Part shown: piece after piece, positions 19,297 to 29,367 of the stretch
How positions within the stretch are numbered: position 1 is the stretch's first letter
Layout of the letters: the number at the start of each line of letters is the position of its first letter
NCBI RefSeq assembly: GCF_002135295.1
Contig: NZ_NEGG01000008.1
Location: 118,129-182,128 of the forward strand
Length of the DNA stretch: 64,000 nt
Direction: 5' to 3'
From: Acinetobacter sp. ANC 5054
GTDB taxonomy: Bacteria > Pseudomonadota > Gammaproteobacteria > Pseudomonadales > Moraxellaceae
Made by a program: the position numbers and the translations under genes
Notes under the pieces: generated by a model
Told to the model about the DNA's origin: nothing
Databases searched by the model: none
The model's input: the letters and a program-made list of their open reading frames with translations, nothing else

Positions 19297-19674
19297 TTAG
19301 AATACGGCTTTATTTTTAACGAATTTACCTAGACCTTTGATCCAAGCATTCAGTAAAAATAAGAAAGCGATTGCTGAAAATACGACACCGACCACCGTAC
19401 ATCCAGTAACCCAAAGATAAGTATCCCAGTAATAAAAAAACAAGGGGATAAACCACAGTGCGGCAAAGGCTGCCATGAGTGAATAAATAACGACGGTACG
19501 CATGACCCAAAAGGCTTGGGCTTGCAGCCAGACTTCAGCTGAATCGACTTGAGAGACTTTGCGTGCAAGCCAATAGGCAATTACACCGCTAATGAGGGTA
19601 AATAACGCGAAAAACATGAAGACATACGAGATCGCAATATAGCGGCGATACTTGGCTAAATTCTCTGCTGTCAT
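19297..19674 (-). CDS. Small integral membrane protein, DUF4870/COG3671-like
   Basis: A 125-residue protein with three to four hydrophobic helices: about 14-36, 55-72, 75-95 and 97-115. The composition and helix layout resemble the uncharacterised COG3671/DUF4870 membrane proteins, but I see no diagnostic motif, so the family label is tentative. No catalytic residues are apparent. It is on the same strand as dnaJ downstream and the RND pump upstream, with spacers over 100 bp on both sides, so it is probably its own unit. Confidence 0.7.
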   Translation of the reverse strand: MTAENLAKYRRYIAISYVFMFFALFTLISGVIAYWLARKVSQVDSAEVWLQAQAFWVMRTVVIYSLMAAFAALWFIPLFFYYWDTYLWVTGCTVVGVVFSAIAFLFLLNAWIKGLGKFVKNKAVF

Positions 19675-19807
19675 TTGTTATCCAACCCCATAAACACAAT
19701 ATGCTGCGCTGCATTTGTGATCATTTTACTTTTTTAAAAATATCTATGTAGATCAGGTGCTACTATAGAGAAAAATTCAATATTTCGCACCCAATTTTAT
19801 GACACTT

Positions 19808-22800
19808 TTATGGATTCTGTTGAGTTTTTTTCACTTTAAACCACTGTGCATACAATGCAGGTAAAAAGAACAGGGTCAACAGCGTCGCCACGATTAATCC
19901 GCCCATAATGGCAACCGCCATCGGCCCGAAGAAAATACTGCGAGAAAGTGGAATCATCGCCAGTACCGCAGCCAAAGCGGTCAGCACAATTGGACGACAA
20001 CGGCGCACCGTCGCATTAATAATCGCATCCCAAGCCGACTCCCCCGACTGAATATCTTGTTCAATCTGATCAATTAAAATCAGTGAATTTCGCATGATCA
20101 TGCCAGACAGTGCAATTGTTCCGAGCATCGCGACAAAACCAAAGGGTTTATTAAACAGCAACAGGAATAACACTACACCAATAATGCCCAGAGGCGCTGT
20201 TAAAAACACAATCACAGCCCGTGACATACTCCGCAGTTGAATCATCAATAAGGTCATGACCACTGCAAGGAAGAGTGGCATGCCTGCATTCACCGAACTT
20301 TGACCACGTGCAGATTCTTCTACCGTGCCGCCCACTTCCAATAAATAACCATTTGGCATCTCAGCACGTAATTGATCAAACGGCTCTGTTAACTCACCCA
20401 CCACCGTGGCAGGCTGTAATTTACTGCGAATATCGGCACGCACTGTAATCGTCGGCAAGCGGTTACGATGCCAAATCAGGCCTTCTTCAAAGCGGTATTC
20501 AATTTTCGCAATTTGCGCCAATGGCACAGAACCGCCTTTTGCGGTTGGCACAGCCAAGCTACTGAGTGATCCCACATCTAGACGCTCGGCCTGATCGCCG
20601 CGCATACGGATTTCAATCAACTCACGTTTTTCACGATACTGATTAATCACTGCGCCACTGATTGAGCTATTGAGGAAATTCGCCAAATCTAAACTCGACA
20701 CACCCATTTGACGTGCACGGTCTTGATCAATCTCCAATTGAATAACTTTACTTGGCTCACCCCAATCCAAATGTACATTGGTTGTGTTGGGGTTTTCACT
20801 GACTTTTGTAGATACGCGTTGTGCCCACTCACGTACCAAGCTGAGATCTTCGCCCGATACACGGAACTGCAATGGATAACCCACAGGTGGGCCATTTTCC
20901 AGTAAAGACACACGGGTACGTACTTCGGGCAATAATTTGCGAATTTCATCTGCTAATGACTGACGAATTTCATTACGGTCATCTAGAGATGAAGCCAATA
21001 CCACAAATTGCGCAAAACTGGCTTGCGGTAATTGCTGATCTAAAGGTAAATAAAAACGTGGCGATCCCGTCCCCACATAGGCGACAAAATTATCAATACC
21101 CTGTTTTTTTGATAAGAATGCTTCGACTTTTTTGACCGCAGCTTCTGTTGCTTTGAGCGAAGCGCCTTCCTCAAGTTTTAAATCCACCAAAATTTCAGCA
21201 CGGTTGGACGGTGGAAAGAACTGCTGAGGGACAGTTTTAAACATCAATATCGACAACACAAAGATGCCGACTGTCGCTGCAATTACCGTTTTGCGATAGG
21301 TCACACAGGTATCGACCCAACCACGAAAGCGTTGATAAAACTGTGTTTGGTAAGGATCGTGATGCTCACCTGCGTGGTGCATAGTGGGCTGTGGTTCAGG
21401 CTGTTTCCGCAGACGTGCCCACAGGCGTTGATACCAAGGTGCTTTTTGAATCAAATCTTTATTGAAATCTGGCAGTAATTTGTCACCCAAATACGGTACA
21501 AACAGCACCGCAGCAAACCACGACACAATCAGGGCAATGGTCACCACTTGGAAAATTGAACGCGTGTATTCCCCGGTACTTGATGCTGCTGTCGCAATGG
21601 GCAAAAAGCCTGCCGCCGTGATTAAAGTCCCCGTCAACATTGGAAAAGCCGTGGTGCGCCAAGCATGCCCAGCGGCTTGCAATCGCGTGTAGCCCTGCTC
21701 CATCTTAATCGCCATCATCTCGACGGCAATAATGGCATCATCCACCAATAGCCCCAGTGCCAAAATTAGTGCACCCAAGGATATTTTATGTAGCCCGACA
21801 TCAAACATTTGCATGCCAGCAAAGGTCATAGCCAAAACCAAAGGAATGGAAAATGCCACCACCAATCCAGTACGAAAACCTAATGAGAAAAAGCTCACCA
21901 GCAGGACAATAATCACTGCCTCAGCAAGTACTTTCATAAACTCATTGACGCTGCGTTTCACCGCCACGGGCTGATCGGAAACTTTTTTCAGCTCCATGCC
22001 CAAAGGCAAAGTTTTTTGCAAACGCGCAAATTCAGTTTCGAGGTTCTTACCGAGTGCCAAAATATCACCGCCCTTACGCATCGACACGGCAATACCTAAA
22101 CCATTTTCACCCATAAAGCGCATACGTGGCTGCGGTGGATCACTGAAGCCACGATAGACTTCTGCCACATCACCCAGTTGAATGGTGCGATCATTGACCA
22201 GCAAAGGCATCTGACGCAGTTCATCTATATTTTGTAGGTTGCCACTCACCCGCACTTGTATACGGTCTGAATTGGTTTCAAAGAAACCTGCACTGGCTAC
22301 GGTATTTTGTTGTTGTAGTGCCTGCTGAATCGCAGTCACAGGAATGCCCAGTTGTGTGGCTTTGGTGTTGGAAATTTCAATCCAAATTTTTTGATCTTGC
22401 AGTCCGATTAAATCAACTTTGGCAACATCTTTGACCCGTTGCAATTGCAGTTGTAAACGGTCGGCATATTCCTTCATGGTGGCATAGTCGAAGTCTTTGC
22501 CCGTCAGTACATAGATATTACCGAAGGTATCGCCAAACTCGTCATTAAAGAAGGGACCTTGCACTCCAGAAGGCAACTGATGGCGAATATCATTGACCTT
22601 CTTACGTACCGTGTACCAAACATCTGGCACTTGCTGTGACCGTAAACTGTCTTTGGCGACAAATGTGACCATCGACTCACCCGGACGCGAATAGGCCATG
22701 ATGCGTTCATATTGCCCTGTGGTCATCAGCTCTTTTTCAATGCGATCTGTGACCTGCATCGAGACTTCTTTGGCTGTTGCGCCAGGCCAATAGGTTTGAA

Positions 22801-22945
22801 TCACCATCACTTTAAAAGTAAATGGCGGGTCTTCACTCTGCGACAATTTGGAATAGGACACGATCCCAATAATGCCCAGCAGAATCATAAAATAAAGGAT
22901 TAAGCCTTTATTTTTCAGTGCCCACTCTGACAGGTTGAAATTCAT
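19808..22945 (-). CDS. RND efflux transporter permease (HAE1/AcrB family)
   Basis: A 1045-residue proton-driven inner-membrane pump. The N-terminus (LKNKGLILYFMILLGIIG) starts TM1, and two large periplasmic loops follow TM1 and TM7. TM4 carries the paired aspartates of the proton relay in LGLLVDDAIIAVEMM. The C-terminal half repeats the layout. It overlaps the upstream adaptor gene by 4 bp (ATGA), so translation is coupled. No outer-membrane TolC-type gene is next to it, so it probably shares a channel encoded elsewhere. Sequence style is nearer the VexF/MexK/TriC-like branch than classical AdeB, but that placement is by eye. Substrates unknown. Confidence 0.93.
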   Translation of the reverse strand: MNFNLSEWALKNKGLILYFMILLGIIGIVSYSKLSQSEDPPFTFKVMVIQTYWPGATAKEVSMQVTDRIEKELMTTGQYERIMAYSRPGESMVTFVAKDSLRSQQVPDVWYTVRKKVNDIRHQLPSGVQGPFFNDEFGDTFGNIYVLTGKDFDYATMKEYADRLQLQLQRVKDVAKVDLIGLQDQKIWIEISNTKATQLGIPVTAIQQALQQQNTVASAGFFETNSDRIQVRVSGNLQNIDELRQMPLLVNDRTIQLGDVAEVYRGFSDPPQPRMRFMGENGLGIAVSMRKGGDILALGKNLETEFARLQKTLPLGMELKKVSDQPVAVKRSVNEFMKVLAEAVIIVLLVSFFSLGFRTGLVVAFSIPLVLAMTFAGMQMFDVGLHKISLGALILALGLLVDDAIIAVEMMAIKMEQGYTRLQAAGHAWRTTAFPMLTGTLITAAGFLPIATAASSTGEYTRSIFQVVTIALIVSWFAAVLFVPYLGDKLLPDFNKDLIQKAPWYQRLWARLRKQPEPQPTMHHAGEHHDPYQTQFYQRFRGWVDTCVTYRKTVIAATVGIFVLSILMFKTVPQQFFPPSNRAEILVDLKLEEGASLKATEAAVKKVEAFLSKKQGIDNFVAYVGTGSPRFYLPLDQQLPQASFAQFVVLASSLDDRNEIRQSLADEIRKLLPEVRTRVSLLENGPPVGYPLQFRVSGEDLSLVREWAQRVSTKVSENPNTTNVHLDWGEPSKVIQLEIDQDRARQMGVSSLDLANFLNSSISGAVINQYREKRELIEIRMRGDQAERLDVGSLSSLAVPTAKGGSVPLAQIAKIEYRFEEGLIWHRNRLPTITVRADIRSKLQPATVVGELTEPFDQLRAEMPNGYLLEVGGTVEESARGQSSVNAGMPLFLAVVMTLLMIQLRSMSRAVIVFLTAPLGIIGVVLFLLLFNKPFGFVAMLGTIALSGMIMRNSLILIDQIEQDIQSGESAWDAIINATVRRCRPIVLTALAAVLAMIPLSRSIFFGPMAVAIMGGLIVATLLTLFFLPALYAQWFKVKKTQQNP

Positions 22946-24051
22946 GATTTCGCGCCTCCCGAAATTTGGACAGCACGATTTTCACGGTCGACTGGATGAA
23001 TTTTTTGTTTTTCACGCAGTAAATGTACACCACCTACAACCACATAGTCGTTGGGTTTAAGTCCACTCAATACGGGTACCGTCTCACGACCATATTCCCC
23101 CAAAGTCACAGGGACTTTGCGTACCGTATGGTCTGCATTGACCACCATCACATAGGCCTGCTGACCACTGGCAGACACACTCGATAGTGGCACTTGAATC
23201 ACATTGTGCTGTGCTTTGTTTAAAAAGACTCGAGCACTTTGTCCCAATTGGATCGCACTATTCCCTTCACGCAGCGCAACTTTGACGCTATAAGTGCGTG
23301 ATTGATCTGCAGCTGGACTAATTTCACGGACAAAGCCAGCAAATTTTTCATTCGGCTTCGACCATAAGGTCACCCATGCATCCTGCCCTACCTTCATGTC
23401 AGATACCGCTTGTTCCGGTACACCAATCACGACTTCACGCTCACCCGCAATCGCCAATTGATAGGCGGGTTGACCAGCGGCAATCACTTGACCAACCTCA
23501 ATATTCCGTTCAGTAATCACGCCATTTTTATTGGCAATTAATTGGTTATAGCCCGTTTGATTGCGGCTAACGTCATAGTTGGATTGGGCTTGCTTTAAAT
23601 TGGACTGCGCTGCTTTATATTGGTTTTCTACCGCATCATATTGAGAGCGACTTACAGCATTGACGGGCAGTAATTGCTTGAAGCGCTTTAATTCATCTTC
23701 AGCAATTTGTGCTGCTGAACGTGCACTGTCCAATTGTGCTTGAGCTGCATTTAATTGCAGCTGCGCATCTTTAACATCTAGTTTTGCCAAGACCTGCCCG
23801 ACTCGGACTTGATCACCCACATCGACATAACGCTCGGTAATTTGTCCGCCAACCCGAAAGGCCAAAGCCGTTTGCTGGCGCGCTTGCACATCACCCGCAT
23901 AACTCTTTTGTTCAAAATGGCTGGCGCTTGGTTGAGTCACCATCACAAATGGAACTTCCTGTTCAGTTTGTGCTTTATCCTTGCTGCATCCCCATAAGGT
24001 CACACTGCAAACGATGATCATGCTGACAACTGTGGTCTTAATCGTACTCAT
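22942..24051 (-). CDS. RND periplasmic adaptor (membrane fusion protein), lipoprotein
   Basis: A 369-residue HlyD/AcrA-family adaptor linking the pump to an outer-membrane channel. The signal peptide ends in LWGC, predicting a lipid anchor on C22. A barrel-sandwich half (ALAFRVGGQITERYVDVGDQVRVGQVLAKLD) is followed by a long alpha-hairpin rich in Ala and Gln. The second lipoyl half follows (NGVITERNIEVGQVIAAGQPAY), then the beta-barrel domain. It is the first gene of the two-gene pump operon and divergent from the TetR gene, with a palindromic operator in the 151-bp spacer. Confidence 0.93.
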   Translation of the reverse strand: MSTIKTTVVSMIIVCSVTLWGCSKDKAQTEQEVPFVMVTQPSASHFEQKSYAGDVQARQQTALAFRVGGQITERYVDVGDQVRVGQVLAKLDVKDAQLQLNAAQAQLDSARSAAQIAEDELKRFKQLLPVNAVSRSQYDAVENQYKAAQSNLKQAQSNYDVSRNQTGYNQLIANKNGVITERNIEVGQVIAAGQPAYQLAIAGEREVVIGVPEQAVSDMKVGQDAWVTLWSKPNEKFAGFVREISPAADQSRTYSVKVALREGNSAIQLGQSARVFLNKAQHNVIQVPLSSVSASGQQAYVMVVNADHTVRKVPVTLGEYGRETVPVLSGLKPNDYVVVGGVHLLREKQKIHPVDRENRAVQISGGAKS

Positions 24052-24117
24052 GAAGTTCGCTCTTAATAAAAAGTATTTTTTAGGGCAGAATATTATTCAA
24101 TTCGATTGGTTGTTTTT

Positions 24118-24147
24118 TAATTAATAAACCATACGGTACATTAATTA
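24118..24147. promoter_or_regulatory. TetR-type operator palindrome between adaptor and regulator genes
   Basis: Two 13-bp arms, TAATTAATAAACC (24118-24130) and GGTACATTAATTA (24135-24147), are inverted around ATAC, with 11 of 13 positions matching. It lies midway between the divergent start codons, where a TetR repressor would block both promoters. The palindrome is seen directly; that the neighbouring TetR protein binds it is inferred. Confidence 0.75.
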
Positions 24148-24202
24148 GATTATTTAATCGAAATCAATGACCTTTTCGCCTTTTTTGGAAATATTTCAGC
24201 AA

Positions 24203-24823
24203 ATGAACGTCGGCCGCCCAAAAGATTTAGAAAAACGACAACGCATTTTGGAGTCGGCAAAGCAACTTTTTTTAGAAATGGGCTATCACGGCTCGAGCAT
24301 GAATCAAATTGCGCAAAATGCTGGCGTAACCAAACTCACGGTATATAACCATTTTCAAGACAAAGCGACGTTGTTTACCTGTGCCATTGAAGACACTTGT
24401 GAAGAGATTTTAAGTACGCGCCCCCATCAATTACATGCGGGTAGTGATTTTTTGCAGGCTTTATATGAAGTCTGTGAATTGGCAATGAATATTATTAACT
24501 TACCCGAAGCCATCAAGCTCGATTTGTTGCTCTTAGAATTGGCTGCCGAACATAGCCCCTTGGTCGAACAGTTTTATAATGCCTCGCATTTAAAATTACG
24601 TCAGGTTTGGGAAACACTTTTTCGCGATGCCGCAGCATTTGATTTTATTCAGGCTGCAAACCCCGCGACTCAAACCGAATTGATTGTTTCGCTCTTGGCA
24701 GGTCTTCGCCATCAGGAAGTTTTATTGGGCATGCGGGATTGCCCAACAGCAGAAGAGCAACGCGATATCATTGGCTTTGCCATTGAAATCTTTATGTTGA
24801 AATATGGAAAATCCAGCACATAA
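24203..24823 (+). CDS. TetR/AcrR family transcriptional repressor
   Basis: The DNA-binding domain is RQRILESAKQLFLEMGYHGSSMNQIAQNAGVTKLTVYNHF, a standard TetR helix-turn-helix, followed by an all-helical ligand domain. The frame opens at an ATG at 24167. I prefer the second ATG at 24203 (206 residues, MNVGRPKD) because TetR proteins usually start about a dozen residues before this helix; neither site has a strong ribosome binding site. It is divergent from the RND adaptor gene and is the obvious local regulator of the pump, presumably released by a pump substrate. Confidence 0.9.
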   Translation: MNVGRPKDLEKRQRILESAKQLFLEMGYHGSSMNQIAQNAGVTKLTVYNHFQDKATLFTCAIEDTCEEILSTRPHQLHAGSDFLQALYEVCELAMNIINLPEAIKLDLLLLELAAEHSPLVEQFYNASHLKLRQVWETLFRDAAAFDFIQAANPATQTELIVSLLAGLRHQEVLLGMRDCPTAEEQRDIIGFAIEIFMLKYGKSST

Positions 24824-24978
24824 AACCCCATGCCTGCAACATTTCCACGCTAATCTGTTTTAAATGGCATAACAATTGCTCATTTTCCTATAAAAGTCAT
24901 CCGACTTTTGTCTGTACCCCCTTTTGCCACAGCACTTTCAGGGTATAGTCGAGACAGGAACAAGCGGAGAAATAACAA

Positions 24979-27663
24979 ATGATTCAACAAATTGATGCTC
25001 CATTACGTGAAGACGTGCGCTTACTGGGCAATTTATTGGGTGAAACCCTGAAGCAGCATGCAGGACAAGATTTGTTTAATCAGGTAGAACAAATTCGTGC
25101 TTTATCGAAAGGTGCACGCGACGGACAAATCGAAGCAGAAAAGCAACTGGAACAATTGTTTTTAAACTTGAAAGATGAAGAAATTCTGCCACTAACCCGT
25201 GCATTTACCCACTTTTTAAACTTTGCCAATATTGCAGAGCAGTACCATGTGGTTCGTAGCCGCCGTCAAAGTGAATTTGATGAGCAGGCGCCCTCACCAA
25301 ATCCACTCGATCATTTATTTGAAAAATTTAAAAGCAATAACATCAGTGCAGAACAACTGTATCAACAGATTTGCGAACTCAAAATTGAATTGGTCCTGAC
25401 TGCCCATCCGACTGAAGTCAGCCGTCGTACCTTGATTCAAAAATATGATGGCATCAATGACTGTCTGTTTAAAATGGATCAGCAAAAACTCACTCCACGT
25501 GAACGCCAAGCCGTATTAGACGATTTAAAACAACTGATTTGCTCAGCATGGCAAACCGATGAAATTCGTCAACACCGTCCTACCCCAGTGGACGAAGCCA
25601 AATGGGGCTTCACAACCATTGAGCAGACCTTATGGAATGCTGTACCCAAATTCATGCGTGAATTGGATGGCATGGTACAAGACCATTGTGGTCAAGCTTT
25701 ACCGCTGAATGTTGCACCAGTACGTTTTGCCTCATGGATGGGCGGCGACCGTGATGGTAACCCCAACGTCACCCATAACATTACCCAAGAAGTGTTATGG
25801 CTCTCACGTTGGAAAGCAGCGGATTTATATTTACGTGATATTGAAGACTTGCGCTGGGAACTCTCGATTCAAGAATGCAGTAAAGAACTTAGTGATTCGC
25901 TGGGGCATTTCCATCCAGAACCGTATCGTGAGTATCTACGAAACGCCCGTGAACGTCTTAAAGCAACGCGCAACTGGTTAGCCCTGAAACTGCGCGGTGA
26001 AGATGGTGATGACAGCCGAGTGATTAAAAGTCGTGATGCACTACTCGAGCCACTCATGGTCTGCTACCGATCACTGATTGATAGTGGTTTACCTGAAATT
26101 GCCAATGGAAAATTGCTCGACTTTATTCACCGCGTGAACTGTTTTGGTATTGAATTACTCAAACTGGATATTCGCCAAGAGTCGACTCGTCATCGCCAAG
26201 CGATTTCAGCGATTACTGAATACTTAGGTTTAGGCAATTTTGAAACATGGACTGAACAAGCCCGTCAAAATTTCTTAATTCAGGAACTTCAAAGCAAACG
26301 TCCTTTATTGCCAAAGCACTGGAATGAGCCGAAACAAAGCTTAATTGAGCATCCCGATGTGCAAGAAGTTTTTGCCACGATGCGTACATTGGCAGCACAG
26401 CCGCCAGAGAGTTTAGGCGCTTACATCATTTCAATGGCAGAACATCCGAGTGATGTGTTGGCGGTGTTATTACTACAAAAAGAAGCAGGGATTCAACAAG
26501 CACTGCGTGTGGTGCCGCTGTTTGAAACCTTAAAAGATTTAGATGGTGCTTCACGTACCATGAACACCCTATTTAATATGCATTGGTACAAACAGCATAT
26601 TCAGGGCAAGCATGAAGTCATGATTGGCTACTCAGACTCAGCCAAAGATGCTGGCTTTATGTCTGCCAACTGGGCGCAGTACCGTGCTCAAGAAGAATTA
26701 ACCGCAGTGGCGAAACAACATGGTGTGCAACTGACCTTATTCCATGGTCGCGGTGGTTCAATTAGCCGTGGCGGTGCACCAACCCAACAGGCCTTATTCT
26801 CGCAGCCACCGGGGTCAATTTCGGGCGCTATTCGAGTGACTGAACAAGGCGAAATGATTCGCTTTAAATTTGGTCTAGAAGGTATTGCGCTACAAAACTT
26901 AGAAATTTATACCGCTGCAACCTTGGAAGCAACGCTATTGCCTCCGCCAGAACCGAAACAGGAATGGCGTAAGCTCATGCACAGCATGACCGATTTATCA
27001 GTTCAGGTGTATCGTCAAACCGTGCGTGAAAATCCACATTTTGTAAAATACCTACGTACCGTAACCCCTGAACTTGAGTTACAAATGCTGCCGCTGGGTT
27101 CACGCCCTGCAAAACGTAAAGTTAGTGGTGGGATTGAATCACTCCGTGCCATTCCGTGGGTATTTGCTTGGACACAGATTCGTTTAATGTTGCCGGCATG
27201 GTTAGGTACAGGCGCTGCAATTAATCAAGTGATTGATCAGGGTCAAAAAGAAACCTTAGAAGAAATGCTACAACAGTGGCCGTATTTCCAAACCTTAATT
27301 GATATGTTGGAAATGGTCTTATCTAAGGCAGATGGTCATGTTGCGCTTTATTATGAGTCTCATCTGACTGACGATGCTGACTTGAAACAACTAGGTGAGG
27401 AATTACGCCAACGCCTTCGTGATGCGGTACAAACTCTATTGGCACTCAAAGGTGAATCAAAACTGCTGAGTAGCAATGATGTACTCGACCAATCGATGAA
27501 AGTCCGTAAGCCTTATTTATTGCCTCTGCATTTACTGCAAGCAGAGCTGATGAAACGCCGTCGTGCTTATTTGGCTGAACGCCAAGCAGAAAATACCCCA
27601 GTCGATCATGCATTGATGGTAAGTATTGCAGGTATTGCGGCAGGCCTCCGTAATACTGGCTAA
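24979..27663 (+). CDS. ppc: Phosphoenolpyruvate carboxylase
   Basis: Anaplerotic formation of oxaloacetate from PEP and bicarbonate. The 894-residue protein carries H143 in VLTAHPTEVSRR and the MIGYSDSAKDAGFMSANW segment with the catalytic lysine. It also has the glycine-rich loop FHGRGGSISRGG, and the C-terminal end is AGLRNTG. GGAG precedes the ATG. It is a single-gene unit closed by a hairpin terminator. Confidence 0.97.
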   Translation: MIQQIDAPLREDVRLLGNLLGETLKQHAGQDLFNQVEQIRALSKGARDGQIEAEKQLEQLFLNLKDEEILPLTRAFTHFLNFANIAEQYHVVRSRRQSEFDEQAPSPNPLDHLFEKFKSNNISAEQLYQQICELKIELVLTAHPTEVSRRTLIQKYDGINDCLFKMDQQKLTPRERQAVLDDLKQLICSAWQTDEIRQHRPTPVDEAKWGFTTIEQTLWNAVPKFMRELDGMVQDHCGQALPLNVAPVRFASWMGGDRDGNPNVTHNITQEVLWLSRWKAADLYLRDIEDLRWELSIQECSKELSDSLGHFHPEPYREYLRNARERLKATRNWLALKLRGEDGDDSRVIKSRDALLEPLMVCYRSLIDSGLPEIANGKLLDFIHRVNCFGIELLKLDIRQESTRHRQAISAITEYLGLGNFETWTEQARQNFLIQELQSKRPLLPKHWNEPKQSLIEHPDVQEVFATMRTLAAQPPESLGAYIISMAEHPSDVLAVLLLQKEAGIQQALRVVPLFETLKDLDGASRTMNTLFNMHWYKQHIQGKHEVMIGYSDSAKDAGFMSANWAQYRAQEELTAVAKQHGVQLTLFHGRGGSISRGGAPTQQALFSQPPGSISGAIRVTEQGEMIRFKFGLEGIALQNLEIYTAATLEATLLPPPEPKQEWRKLMHSMTDLSVQVYRQTVRENPHFVKYLRTVTPELELQMLPLGSRPAKRKVSGGIESLRAIPWVFAWTQIRLMLPAWLGTGAAINQVIDQGQKETLEEMLQQWPYFQTLIDMLEMVLSKADGHVALYYESHLTDDADLKQLGEELRQRLRDAVQTLLALKGESKLLSSNDVLDQSMKVRKPYLLPLHLLQAELMKRRRAYLAERQAENTPVDHALMVSIAGIAAGLRNTG

Positions 27664-27681
27664 ATATTCCAATATTGATAG

Positions 27682-27710
27682 AAGCACACTGCAAGGTGTG
27701 CTTTTTTTTT
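27682..27710 (+). terminator. Terminator after ppc
   Basis: AAGCACAC pairs with GTGTGCTT around a 6-nt loop, followed by a run of T, 18 bp after the ppc stop. Confidence 0.9.
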
Positions 27711-27960
27711 GAGCGTTTATTTTCCTTATAAATATTTAGAAATATATAAAATAAAAAATATTTATGAAGTTTCACATAATTCAGCATCTGAATTAATTGC
27801 ATGATTTAACTTCCTTTTTCCACATTAAATATTTTTACCAATTGGTAAAAATATATGTAAAGTCAGTTAATTAATTTGAACAAAATATTCTTAAAAGAGA
27901 TTAAATCTTCTAAAAAACAAGAGTATGATGTGCACAATTTATCTTTTGAGTGCTCATTTT

Positions 27961-29265
27961 ATGTCCAATTGGTTTCCCAAATGGCGCCCGTACGAAGGCA
28001 ATATTGATGCACGTCCTGTAGGTACCAACGAGTACCTTCCACCTATGCAAAGTGTTGTATTGGGGATACAACATGCCTTTGCCATGTTTGGTGCAACGGT
28101 CCTTGCACCATTCTTGATGGGTTTTGATGCCAATCTTGCAATTTTAATGTCGGGCATCTGTACCATCTTGTTCTTCTTTATGACTGGTGGTCGTGTACCA
28201 AGTTATCTGGGCTCAAGCTTTGCCTTTATTGGTGTGGTCATTGCCGCAACAGGTTATGCAGCGTCAGGTACTGGCGCAGCAAATGCCAATATCGCATTGG
28301 CTGCTGGCGGGATTATGGCCTGCGGTATTTTATATGCCATTTTTGGTTTTATCGTGATGGCAACGGGTACCCGTTGGATTGAAAAACTCATGCCACCTGT
28401 AGTGACAGGTGCAGTGGTGATGATCATTGGTCTCAACCTTGCCCCAGTGACCATTAAAGGGGTTGCCGGTAATAACTTTAATATGTGGATGGCTTTAGTA
28501 ACCGTTCTATGTATGGGTTCAATTGCTGTGTTCACCAAAGGTTTATTACAACGTCTATTACTCTTAGTTGGCCTTCTACTCGCTTACTTGGTGTATTACA
28601 TCGTATCGAATGTGATGGGTCATGGCACACCAATTAACTTTGTTCCTGTACAAGAAGCCGCTTGGTTTGGTATTCCACACTTTCATTCTCCAGAATTTAG
28701 CTTCAATGCAATGTTGATCATTGCACCGATTGCGTTGATTTTGGTTGCTGAAAACTTAGGTCACATTAAAGCGGTAGGCGCGATGACAGGTGAAAACCTC
28801 GATCCGCATATTGGCAAAGCCTTTGTTGCCGATGGTGTTGCAACCACGCTTTCAGGTGGTGTGGGTGGCCCAGGGATGACCACTTATGGTGAAAATATTG
28901 GTGTAATGGCTGTAACGCGCGTTTACTCAACCATCGTGTTTGTATTCGCAGGTGTATTCGCCATTTTCCTTGGTCTGTCACCGAAGTTTGGCGCGATTAT
29001 TCATACCATTCCACAAGCGATTTTGACTGGTGCATCGATTGTAGTCTTTGGTTTGATTACCATTGCGGGTGCGAAAATCTGGATTGAAAACAAAGTCGAT
29101 TTCTCAAAAAATAAAAACCTGATGGTCGCTGCTGTGACGATTATTTTAGGTACAGGCGACTTTGCGCTGCAATTCGGTAACTTTAACCTTGGCGGGATTG
29201 GTACCGCGACATTTGCAGCCTTAATCCTGAACTGGTTCTTTAGCTTAGGCGATAAATCAGAATAA
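27961..29265 (+). CDS. uraA: NCS2 family nucleobase:cation symporter, uracil permease type
   Basis: Inner-membrane importer of a pyrimidine or purine base. From the ATG at 27961 the protein has 434 residues with 12-14 hydrophobic segments. The NCS2 substrate-site motif is visible as LVAENLGHIKAVG, and the second conserved segment is GGVGGPGMTTYGENIGVMAVTRVYS. The N-terminal RPVGTNEYLPPMQSVVLGIQHAFAMFG resembles UraA/RutG-like members. An upstream ATG at 27925 is possible but would add an unusual hydrophobic extension. No pyrimidine catabolic genes adjoin, so uracil is inferred from family resemblance. Confidence 0.85.
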   Translation: MSNWFPKWRPYEGNIDARPVGTNEYLPPMQSVVLGIQHAFAMFGATVLAPFLMGFDANLAILMSGICTILFFFMTGGRVPSYLGSSFAFIGVVIAATGYAASGTGAANANIALAAGGIMACGILYAIFGFIVMATGTRWIEKLMPPVVTGAVVMIIGLNLAPVTIKGVAGNNFNMWMALVTVLCMGSIAVFTKGLLQRLLLLVGLLLAYLVYYIVSNVMGHGTPINFVPVQEAAWFGIPHFHSPEFSFNAMLIIAPIALILVAENLGHIKAVGAMTGENLDPHIGKAFVADGVATTLSGGVGGPGMTTYGENIGVMAVTRVYSTIVFVFAGVFAIFLGLSPKFGAIIHTIPQAILTGASIVVFGLITIAGAKIWIENKVDFSKNKNLMVAAVTIILGTGDFALQFGNFNLGGIGTATFAALILNWFFSLGDKSE

Positions 29266-29294
29266 TTTAGAATTTATGTAGTCTTTGAAATTTT

Positions 29295-29319
29295 AGCAGC
29301 CAAATGGCTGCTTTTTTTT
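29295..29319 (+). terminator. Terminator after the NCS2 permease gene
   Basis: AGCAGCC and GGCTGCT pair around AAAT, followed by eight T, 29 bp after the stop. Confidence 0.92.
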
Positions 29320-29367
29320 ATGGCACATAATTCGCTAAGATAAGACATCACTTTAGGAAGTTGCAGA

